NCBI GenBank assembly: GCA_946535695.1
Contig: CAMNDS010000036.1
Span: 1 to 8,171, forward strand
Length of the DNA: 8,171 nt
Direction of reading: 5' to 3'
Source of the DNA: an uncultured Clostridia bacterium
GTDB taxonomy: Bacteria > Bacillota > Clostridia > Oscillospirales > Acutalibacteraceae
Shown: positions 1 to 3,923 of the stretch, one piece after another
Position numbering within the stretch: the stretch's first letter is position 1
How the letters are laid out: each line of letters opens with the position of its first letter
Program-made: the position numbers and the translations under genes
Notes under the pieces: model-generated
Database searches by the model: none
Told to the model about the DNA's origin: nothing
What the model saw: only the letters and a program-made list of their open reading frames with translations

Positions 1-256
1 CTGGCTCGATAAAATTTTTGCCGCTATTAAAAGCCATAATAAATGAGATTATTCCGGCAACAAAAAGAATTATCATCGAAATATCTTTAAACTGACTAAA
101 AATTTTACTGATTAAACTTTCTTGTTTAGGCTTTTTATACTCGTTTTTGCCGTAAATTTCTATTCTTTTGTTAGCTTCTTCGCTACTCAGACCTTCAATA
201 TTTGAATTTAATTTTTTAAACACAGATTCGATATTTGCATGCCAGTATTCAAACAT
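1..256 (-). CDS. P-type cation-transporting ATPase, N-terminal 85 residues (runs off the window)
   Basis: Read on the minus strand, an ATG at 256-254 opens a frame that stays open to the window edge. A Shine-Dalgarno AGAGGTGG (complement of 263-270) lies 6 nt upstream. Residues 1-60 match the cation-ATPase N-terminal domain: a GLSSEEANKRIEIYGKNEY stretch (22-40), then KIFSQFKDIS leading into a first membrane segment (about 61-76, MIILFVAGIISFIMAF). This arrangement is typical of Ca2+-type (P2) ATPases such as PMR1/SERCA-like bacterial pumps, in which the N-terminal domain precedes TM1. The catalytic DKTG motif, actuator and nucleotide-binding domains lie outside the window, so ion specificity (Ca2+, Mg2+ or Na+/K+) cannot be assigned. 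It is transcribed divergently from the rest of the window and has its own promoter. Confidence 0.88.
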   Translation of the reverse strand, partial: MFEYWHANIESVFKKLNSNIEGLSSEEANKRIEIYGKNEYKKPKQESLISKIFSQFKDISMIILFVAGIISFIMAFNSGKNFIEP

Positions 257-290
257 AAATAGCCACCTCTTTTTCATCATATTTACTATA

Positions 291-318
291 ATTATAACCA
301 TATGATAAAAATAGTCAA
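291..318 (-). promoter_or_regulatory. Sigma-A-type promoter for the P-type ATPase
   Basis: On the minus strand TTGACT (318-313) and a perfect TATAAT (296-291) are separated by 16 bp. A TG lies just upstream of the -10. Transcription would begin near 284, about 28 nt before the ATPase start codon. Confidence 0.7.
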
Positions 319-402
319 GAATTAACTTTTATTACCAATACCAGATATTGAGAAGAGAAAGTTTATACTGTTTTTTTTAATTTCTATTTTAATTAAAAAA
401 TT

Positions 403-462
403 TTAGACTGGTTCTGAGAAAAATTTGTTATGAATAGACTTTTCTAAATTGAAAATTAAATT
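403..462 (-). pseudogene. 3' remnant of a repeated gene (second copy at 6700-6953)
   Basis: On the minus strand this stretch reads NLIFNLEKSIHNKFFSEPV followed by TAA (405-403). The same peptide (NLIFSLEKSIHNKFF) is encoded at 6870-6914 on the plus strand. At the DNA level, 419-462 and 6870-6913 match in inverted orientation over 44 nt with two differences. Upstream of 462 the similarity stops abruptly and a small palindromic element follows at 474-489, so only the gene's tail survives. No start codon or ribosome site belongs to it. Confidence 0.6.
419..462. repeat. 44-nt inverted repeat, left copy
   Basis: This is the reverse complement of 6870-6913 with 42 of 44 positions matching by eye. 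The two differences are one Ser/Asn change and one silent change in the shared reading frame, which suggests both copies derive from a coding sequence. The copies flank the hypothetical gene and the whole ABC transporter locus. Confidence 0.75.
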
Positions 463-473
463 GGGAGTGCTCT

Positions 474-489
474 CTCTGGTGTCGCCGAG
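474..489. repeat. Degenerate copy of a small GC-rich palindromic element
   Basis: CTCTGGTGTCGCCGAG can fold into a short hairpin with one bulge and one G-U pair. It shares its GGtGTCGCCG core with the perfect palindrome at 8118-8134 (CTCCGGCGTCGCCGGAG). Its GC content stands out against the AT-rich surroundings. It may be a dispersed REP-like element; two copies in one window are only weak evidence. Confidence 0.45.
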
Positions 490-561
490 ATGACGAAAGT
501 ATTTAGTGAGAAAAATTCATTACGAATTTTAAAAATTTTTGCAATTTTTTGTTTTTTGGGC

Positions 562-590
562 TTGAAAAAAATAAATGTATGATATATAAT
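562..590 (+). promoter_or_regulatory. Sigma-A-type promoter for the gene at 671
   Basis: TTGAAA (562-567) and a perfect TATAAT (585-590) are spaced by 17 bp. Transcription would start near 597 and give a leader of about 74 nt that ends in a strong AGGAGG (657-662), 8 nt before the ATG. Confidence 0.75.
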
Positions 591-670
591 ATAAAAATAG
601 ATTTTAGTGTGACTTTTTAGTCGTCAAATTTTAAAATTAATTAATTTAAATTTAATAGGAGGAAGGCGTT

Positions 671-1351
671 ATGAAAAAATTGTACAGTAGGAAATTAGCA
701 GTAGCATTGTCACTTGCTTCAATTTTTGGTGTTAAACCAGCTTCGGGATTGAATAACTTAGCAAAAGTAGCAATACCAGTTGCTTTGGTAGGATTAGTTG
801 GCGTAGGTGGGTTCTTGATTCATCACCTGCTGAAGAAAGAAAGCGGCGGCGACAAAGAAAATAAAGAAACTAAGCCTGTAAAAATTAATCAAAAAGGTCA
901 ATATTATGATGAAAACATAAAGATGATTACTGAGAATGATGTAATGGATAAAGAGCAGTTGGATAAATTTATTGGTTTTATTAATAGCAAGAATAATGAT
1001 TTTTTGGGTGAAATTGTATGTATTTTGTCAGGTGGTGAGTATTACTTTAAGAATTTTAACGGTTTTAGTTATGATGGGTTAGAATGGCGCGAACATTGGA
1101 AAGAGTTGGATGCTAATGTGATTGCTGCAAAGGGAGTTACTAAAGGTAGTTCTTGGGTGGAAAAATTTTTTGATGATTTGCGTGGCAATATGAAAATTGA
1201 AAAATTAGAACGTAATGGTTGCAATGATTGCTTCATTACAATTGGTGGATCGAGATTTTGGATTAACTTTGGAAACGATTCTTTTACAATTGAGCGGAAT
1301 AGTGAGGGAGCAGTTGATTTCAAATTGAGGTTAATAAATGATAAAATTTAA
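671..1351 (+). CDS. Membrane-anchored or secreted protein of unknown function
   Basis: This is a 226-residue protein with an ideal Shine-Dalgarno (AGGAGG at 657-662). The N-terminus looks like an export signal: a basic KKLYSRK stretch, a hydrophobic core at about 9-20 and a small-residue ASG at 24-26. A Gly/Val-rich hydrophobic segment follows at about 33-51, then a charged lysine-rich linker (55-72). The rest (73-226) is a polar, aromatic-rich domain with several Trp residues and a CNDC pair (174-177). I recognise no domain family in it. If the first hydrophobic core is a cleaved signal, the second would anchor the domain outside the cell; otherwise it is a hairpin or signal-anchor protein. 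It has its own promoter. Its last codons overlap the first trp-type leader peptide in another frame, and that attenuator also provides its terminator. Confidence 0.75.
   Translation: MKKLYSRKLAVALSLASIFGVKPASGLNNLAKVAIPVALVGLVGVGGFLIHHLLKKESGGDKENKETKPVKINQKGQYYDENIKMITENDVMDKEQLDKFIGFINSKNNDFLGEIVCILSGGEYYFKNFNGFSYDGLEWREHWKELDANVIAAKGVTKGSSWVEKFFDDLRGNMKIEKLERNGCNDCFITIGGSRFWINFGNDSFTIERNSEGAVDFKLRLINDKI
1263..1290 (+). promoter_or_regulatory. Candidate weak promoter inside the upstream gene, for the first attenuator
   Basis: TTAACT (1263-1268) and TACAAT (1285-1290) are spaced by 16 bp. The start point would be near 1297, about 40 nt before the leader peptide ATG at 1338. It is the best candidate I found between 1200 and 1337, but the match is modest. 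The first transporter transcript could instead come by read-through from the promoter at 562-590. Confidence 0.3.
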
Positions 1352-1388
1352 TAAAAATAGAAATTGGTATAGCAGCTACAGGTATTGA
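1338..1388 (+). CDS. Aromatic-rich leader peptide 1 (MIKFNKNRNWYSSYRY), trp-type attenuator
   Basis: A 16-codon ORF starts at ATG 1338-1340 and ends at TGA 1386-1388. GAGG (1327-1330) lies 7 nt upstream as Shine-Dalgarno. It encodes one Trp (1365-1367) followed directly by Tyr (1368-1370), with two further Tyr codons: four Trp/Tyr in 16 residues. The Trp-Tyr pair sits just before hairpin segment 1 (1375-1384), which is where a stalled ribosome must be to mask it. The stop codon sits at the edge of segment 2, where a finished ribosome would mask that segment instead. It overlaps the end of the upstream gene (stop TAA at 1349-1351) in a different frame. Its role is to sense charged tRNA levels; the peptide itself probably has no function. 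Confidence 0.8.
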   Translation: MIKFNKNRNWYSSYRY

Positions 1389-1452
1389 TATTTGTAGCAA
1401 GAGAGTTTAGCACGCTGCAGATATCAAATAAAAATCTGCGGCGGCTTTTTTT
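1375..1452 (+). promoter_or_regulatory. Ribosome-mediated transcription attenuator 1, upstream of the binding-protein genes
   Basis: Three mutually exclusive hairpins can be read directly. The 1:2 hairpin pairs GCTACAGGTA (1375-1384) with TATTTGTAGC (1389-1398) around a TTGA loop, 10 bp with two G-U pairs. The 2:3 antiterminator pairs GATATTTGTAGC (1387-1398) with GCTGCAGATATC (1414-1425), 12 bp with two G-U pairs and a 15-nt loop. The 3:4 terminator pairs 1413-1422 with 1434-1443. A ribosome stalled on Trp/Tyr at 1365-1370 covers segment 1 and leaves 2 free to capture 3. A ribosome at the stop codon (1386-1388) covers segment 2 and lets 3:4 terminate. This is the trp-operon attenuation logic; the pairings are seen, the regulation is inferred. 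Confidence 0.82.
1413..1452 (+). terminator. Intrinsic terminator of attenuator 1 (also ends the gene at 671)
   Basis: CGCTGCAGAT (1413-1422) pairs with ATCTGCGGCG (1434-1443) over 10 bp with one G-U pair and an 11-nt loop. A run of seven T follows at 1446-1452. It lies about 60 nt after the stop codon of the upstream hypothetical gene, so it would terminate that transcript as well. Confidence 0.85.
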
Positions 1453-1468
1453 ATAAAAAAATTTAAAA

Positions 1469-1499
1469 AGCCAAGCTTGAAAAAAGTTTTGGCTCTTTT
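1469..1499 (+). promoter_or_regulatory. Second leader hairpin (AGCC...GGCT) after attenuator 1
   Basis: AGCCAA (1469-1474) pairs with TTGGCT (1489-1494), with an inner CTT/AAG pairing, and CTTTTG follows. It resembles a weak terminator. Its 5' arm, within AAAAAGCC (1465-1472), is also perfectly complementary to GGCTTTTT (1444-1451), the base and U-tract of the terminator just upstream, so the two pairings exclude each other. An equivalent hairpin follows attenuator 2 at 3745-3770. Confidence 0.5.
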
Positions 1500-1519
1500 G
1501 TTTTAGGAGGGAAAAATTT

Positions 1520-1603
1520 ATGATTTTAATATTGATGTATGATACGCGATACCGGATGTTAAATGTTTTGAAAATAAAAATTTATTACAAAGGAGTTTTG
1601 AGG
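1520..1603 (+). other. In-frame upstream start (28-codon extension or second leader ORF) before binding protein 1
   Basis: An ATG at 1520 with AGGAGG (1505-1510) 9 nt upstream opens a frame that runs without a stop into binding protein 1. The 28 extra residues are not signal-like and would put polar sequence before the membrane anchor. The ATG at 1604 has its own Shine-Dalgarno (AAAGGAG, 1589-1595), so I take 1604 as the protein start. A separate short ORF with its own ribosome site occupies the same place before binding protein 3 (3798-3890). The extension may therefore be a translated leader segment and not part of the mature protein. Confidence 0.4.
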
Positions 1604-2548
1604 ATGAAAGAAAAACGATGGTGCATTTTAACATTATTTTTAATAATTTTTTTAATTTTTAGTTTTAAAAATATTTTTAGCAAACGAGAAAAAAACTTGA
1701 AAATCGGCATTCTGCAGTTTGTGGAGCACGATGCTTTAGATGCTTCGAGGCAAGGTTTTATAGAAAAAATAAAAAAATCCGGATTAGAAGCCGAAATAAT
1801 TTACAAAAATGCTCAAGGTGATCAATCCAACTGTACGCTGATTGCCAATCAGTTTGTTTCGGAAAAGTGTGATTTGATTTTTGCGATAGCTACTCCTGCT
1901 GCTCAAGCGGTTGCCGCTGTAACTTCGAATATCCCGATTTTGGTTACTGCCGTTACTGACCCTGTGGATGCTAAACTTATAAAATCGAATGAATTGCCTG
2001 GCACAAATGTTAGCGGAACTTCGGATTTGGCGCCGATTGCAAAGCAAATTGGGCTTATAAAACAAATAAAACCCGAGGCTCAAAATATTGGCATTTTTTA
2101 TTCTTCAAACGAGGCCAATTCAAAATTTCAAGCCGAAATTGCTAAAAAAGAAGCTCAAAAAATTGGCTTAAACGCAAAAGAGTTTAATTTTAGTCACGCG
2201 GTCGAAATTCAACAAGTTGTTGAATATATGTCACAAAAAGTTGATGCGATTTATACTCCGACGGATAATGCCGTGGCATCGAACATGGAGCTTATTTCAA
2301 AGACGGCATTGAATTTTGGTGTTCCGGTTATTTGCGGGGAGGAAAATTTAATTCCAAAAGGCGCTGCTGGCACATTCGGGGTTAATTATTACGAACTTGG
2401 TGAAATAACGGCCGAAATGGCGATAAAAATTTTAAAATTTGGCGCTTCTCCACAAAATATGCCGATCGAATATGTCAAAAATGCTAAATTAGTATTAAAC
2501 AATGAAATTTTAGACAAATTAAATTTGAAATTTAAAAAAATGGAGTGA
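1604..2548 (+). CDS. trpX: Aromatic amino acid ABC transporter substrate-binding protein 1 (TrpX family)
   Basis: This 314-residue protein has AAAGGAG 8 nt before its start. It belongs to the ABC_sub_bind (PF04392) family, whose Firmicute members next to a branched-chain-type permease and ATPase are called TrpX because of Trp-linked regulation. It shows an N-terminal membrane segment (about 7-24) without a lipobox Cys, an EHDALDASRQGF block (41-52), NAQGDQS (69-75), ATPAAQA (96-102), TAVTDP (115-120), YSSNEANS (166-173) and PTDN (219-222). These are the usual ligand-cleft motifs of the family. It captures substrate outside the membrane and delivers it to the permease at 4939-5847. It lies downstream of attenuator 1, and its stop (2546-2548) overlaps the ribosome-site region of the next gene. 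Ligand identity (Trp, Tyr or Phe) is inferred from the leader peptides. Confidence 0.85.
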   Translation: MKEKRWCILTLFLIIFLIFSFKNIFSKREKNLKIGILQFVEHDALDASRQGFIEKIKKSGLEAEIIYKNAQGDQSNCTLIANQFVSEKCDLIFAIATPAAQAVAAVTSNIPILVTAVTDPVDAKLIKSNELPGTNVSGTSDLAPIAKQIGLIKQIKPEAQNIGIFYSSNEANSKFQAEIAKKEAQKIGLNAKEFNFSHAVEIQQVVEYMSQKVDAIYTPTDNAVASNMELISKTALNFGVPVICGEENLIPKGAAGTFGVNYYELGEITAEMAIKILKFGASPQNMPIEYVKNAKLVLNNEILDKLNLKFKKME

Positions 2549-2553
2549 TTCTA

Positions 2554-3516
2554 ATGAATATTAAAAAGAATTTTATTTTATACGTGATTTTGTTTTTAGT
2601 AATATCATTAACTGCTTTTTTTGTTATAAATAAGCAAAGAATGGGAAAAGTTTTTAAAATTGGTATAACCCAGATAGTAGAACACGAAAGTCTTGATAAA
2701 GCTCGGCAGGGGTTTATAGATGAACTTAAAAATTTAGGATACTGCGAAGACAAAAACGTTAAATTTGATATTCAAATTGCCGGTGGTGACCTTTCAAATT
2801 GTGAATCTATTGCGCAAAAATTTGTAAGTGATGGTTGCGATTTAATTTTGGCAATTTCAACTCCATCGGCGCAGGCGGCCGCAAATGCTACAAAAGATAT
2901 TCCGATTTTAGTTACGGCAATAACTAATCCCGAAGAATCGAATTTAGTGGAATCAAACAATAAACCCAACACAAATGTGACCGGAACTTCAGATTTGCCA
3001 CCGATTGAGCAAACAATTGATTTGATGCTAAAATTAAAACCGGGTTTGAAAAAAATAGGAGTTTTATATTCAAATATAGACGTTAGTCCGTCGTATCAAG
3101 CCAAAATTGCCGAGAAAAAAATAAAAAGTTTATCGCTTGAGCCAAAAATCGTATCAGTTTCGCAAATAGTTGAAGTTGAACAAGTCACGCGGCAATTGAT
3201 TCAAGAAGTTGACGCTATTTATGTGCCGCTCGATAAAATCACAGCTGCTAGTATGCCGCTGATTTCAAATATCGCACTTGAAAAAGGGAAATTTGTTGTT
3301 TGCAGCGAAAATATTCAAGATAAAGGTGCGCTTTTGACGTATGGCATAGATTATTATGAACTCGGCAAAAAAACTGCCAAACAAGCCGCTAAAATATTAG
3401 AAAATAAATCTAAACCTCAGGATATGCCAATCGAATATTTAAGCGATTGCAAGCCGTTTGTGGATAAAAATATTGCTAAAAAATTAAAAATAGAAATTCC
3501 TGATGAATTAAAATAA
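2554..3516 (+). CDS. trpX: Aromatic amino acid ABC transporter substrate-binding protein 2 (divergent TrpX paralog)
   Basis: This 320-residue paralog is co-transcribed with binding protein 1, with 5 nt between stop and start. I chose ATG 2554 because GGAG (2542-2545) sits 8 nt upstream; an in-frame GTG at 2545 would overlap that site. It has an N-terminal anchor (about 7-25) without a lipobox and the family fold motifs (EHESLDKARQGF, STPSAQA, GTSD, YGIDYYELG). Motifs that the other two copies share are changed: AGGDLS replaces AQGDQS (76-81), TAITNP replaces TAVTDP (121-126), YSNIDVSPS replaces YSSNExNS (172-180) and PLDK replaces PTDN (225-228). The reading frame is intact, so this looks like altered ligand preference and not decay. 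I see no terminator after it. Confidence 0.83.
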   Translation: MNIKKNFILYVILFLVISLTAFFVINKQRMGKVFKIGITQIVEHESLDKARQGFIDELKNLGYCEDKNVKFDIQIAGGDLSNCESIAQKFVSDGCDLILAISTPSAQAAANATKDIPILVTAITNPEESNLVESNNKPNTNVTGTSDLPPIEQTIDLMLKLKPGLKKIGVLYSNIDVSPSYQAKIAEKKIKSLSLEPKIVSVSQIVEVEQVTRQLIQEVDAIYVPLDKITAASMPLISNIALEKGKFVVCSENIQDKGALLTYGIDYYELGKKTAKQAAKILENKSKPQDMPIEYLSDCKPFVDKNIAKKLKIEIPDELK

Positions 3517-3532
3517 AAAAAATAAATCATTT

Positions 3533-3560
3533 TGCAATTTTTTGTTGACAAAATTTTGCA
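3533..3560. promoter_or_regulatory. Imperfect dyad overlapping the -35 box of promoter 2 (possible operator)
   Basis: TGCAA-tt-TTTTGT (3533-3545) is mirrored by ACAAAA-tt-TTGCA (3548-3560), so 11 bp per arm pair around a 2-nt centre, with two T-T mismatches in each arm. It covers the -35 box (3545-3550). The left half TTTTGCAATTTTTTGTT (3530-3546) recurs exactly at 537-553, upstream of the promoter at 562. A repressor site is possible, but AT-rich sequence makes chance dyads common. Confidence 0.3.
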
Positions 3561-3573
3561 CGTATGGTACCAT
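3545..3573 (+). promoter_or_regulatory. Sigma-A promoter for attenuator 2 and the binding protein 3-permease-ATPase operon
   Basis: A perfect TTGACA (3545-3550) is followed after 17 bp by TACCAT (3568-3573), with an extended -10 TG at 3565-3566. The transcript would start near 3580, about 25 nt before the leader peptide ATG. Confidence 0.75.
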
Positions 3574-3604
3574 GCTAAGTATTGATAAAGTTTGAGAGGT
3601 TTAA

Positions 3605-3646
3605 ATGATTTATTTATTCTGGTATTGGCGATTTAGCAATTTTTAA
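3605..3646 (+). CDS. Trp/Tyr/Phe leader peptide 2 (MIYLFWYWRFSNF), trp-type attenuator
   Basis: A 13-codon ORF runs from ATG 3605-3607 to TAA 3644-3646, with GAGAGG (3594-3599) 5 nt upstream. It contains consecutive Phe-Trp-Tyr-Trp codons (TTC TGG TAT TGG at 3617-3628). Seven of its 13 residues are aromatic (two Trp, two Tyr, three Phe). The second Trp codon abuts and enters hairpin segment 1 (3627-3637), and the stop lies just before segment 2 (3650-3662). This gives the expected stalled and released ribosome positions. It is too short to be a functional protein; its role is to read tRNA charging. Confidence 0.87.
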   Translation: MIYLFWYWRFSNF

Positions 3647-3709
3647 TAAAGCTGCTCTCGCTTGAGTTTTGAGTTGTGGCGACTGCAGTTGAGTGCCGCA
3701 GCTCTTTTT
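3627..3709 (+). promoter_or_regulatory. Ribosome-mediated transcription attenuator 2, upstream of binding protein 3-permease-ATPase
   Basis: The 1:2 hairpin pairs GGCGA (3627-3631) with TCGCT (3658-3662) and TAGC (3634-3637) with GCTG (3651-3654). The 2:3 antiterminator pairs AGCTGC (3650-3655) with GCAGTT (3685-3690) and TCGCT (3658-3662) with GGCGA (3678-3682), separated by a 2x2 internal loop, with a 15-nt hairpin loop like that of attenuator 1. The 3:4 terminator pairs 3671-3681 with 3694-3704. The word GGCGA occurs in both segment 1 and segment 3, so both compete for the same TCGCT in segment 2. Stalling at TGG 3620 or 3626 would mask segment 1 and favour read-through; completion at 3644 would mask segment 2 and favour termination. 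Confidence 0.82.
3671..3709 (+). terminator. Intrinsic terminator of attenuator 2
   Basis: GAGTTGTGGCG (3671-3681) pairs with TGCCGCAGCTC (3694-3704) over 11 bp including three G-U pairs, with a 12-nt loop. TTTTT follows at 3705-3709. It lies between a clear promoter and the operon it controls, so it must be conditional. Confidence 0.83.
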
Positions 3710-3744
3710 ATCTAATTTTTTATATTTATTTATTTTATAAAAAG

Positions 3745-3776
3745 AGCCGTACTAAAGATTAGTTATGGCTATTTTT
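3745..3776 (+). promoter_or_regulatory. Second leader hairpin (AGCC...GGCT) after attenuator 2
   Basis: AGCCGTA (3745-3751) pairs with TTATGGCT (3764-3770) with one G-U pair. The stem then continues as CTAA/TTAG past a single bulged T, and ATTTTTG follows. As in the first leader, its 5' side is also perfectly complementary to the upstream terminator tail: ATAAAAAGAGC (3737-3747) matches GCTCTTTTTAT (3701-3711) over 11 nt, so the two structures exclude each other. An AAGGAG ribosome site follows at 3783-3788. Confidence 0.5.
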
Positions 3777-3797
3777 GTGTTTAAGGAGATAGTGAAA

Positions 3798-3890
3798 ATG
3801 CAAAATAAAAATTTGGCTATTAACTTCAGGAAAAATATTTTTGACGGACGATTTAGTAATTTTTATATTTTAATAATAAATAAATTTTAA
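3798..3890 (+). CDS. Short ORF (30 codons) between attenuator 2 and binding protein 3
   Basis: ATG 3798 to TAA 3888-3890 is preceded by AAGGAG (3783-3788), 9 nt upstream. The peptide has five Phe and one Tyr and contains RFSNF, the C-terminal five residues of leader peptide 2. The matching DNA, CGATTTAG(C/T)AATTTTTA, occurs at 3629-3645 and 3849-3865 with one difference. It could be a partial duplicate of the leader, a second leader peptide, or a chance ORF in AT-rich DNA. No terminator hairpin follows it, so a full second attenuator is not supported. Confidence 0.35.
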   Translation: MQNKNLAINFRKNIFDGRFSNFYILIINKF

Positions 3891-3923
3891 TTTTTATAAT
3901 TTTATATCTAATGGAGTGTGCTT

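Noticed and set aside
329..350. Minus-strand Trp-Tyr-Trp-stop reading (CTGGTATTGG at 344-335, the same 10-mer as in leader 2) upstream of the P-type ATPase promoter.
   Set aside because: The frame has no start codon or ribosome site, a stop lies a few codons upstream, and no terminator follows. It is probably chance or a decayed fragment.
1069..1323. Minus-strand ORFs across the coding regions (for example 1069-1323, 1784-2083, 4893-5174, 5187-5504, 5559-5834, 7229-7576).
   Set aside because: They are antisense to well-supported genes, have no ribosome sites and encode sequence with no recognisable features.
2545..2553. Alternative upstream starts for binding protein 2 (GTG 2545), binding protein 3 (GTG 3918) and the permease (ATG 4930).
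   Set aside because: Each overlaps or abuts the Shine-Dalgarno that correctly serves the ATG 6-9 nt further downstream.
3566..3571. GGTACC, which recalls the T-box core (TGGNACC) of Trp-regulated riboswitches.
   Set aside because: It lacks the surrounding AGGGTGG...GCG context and a specifier stem, and it coincides with the -10 region of a promoter. The leader peptides give a better explanation for regulation.
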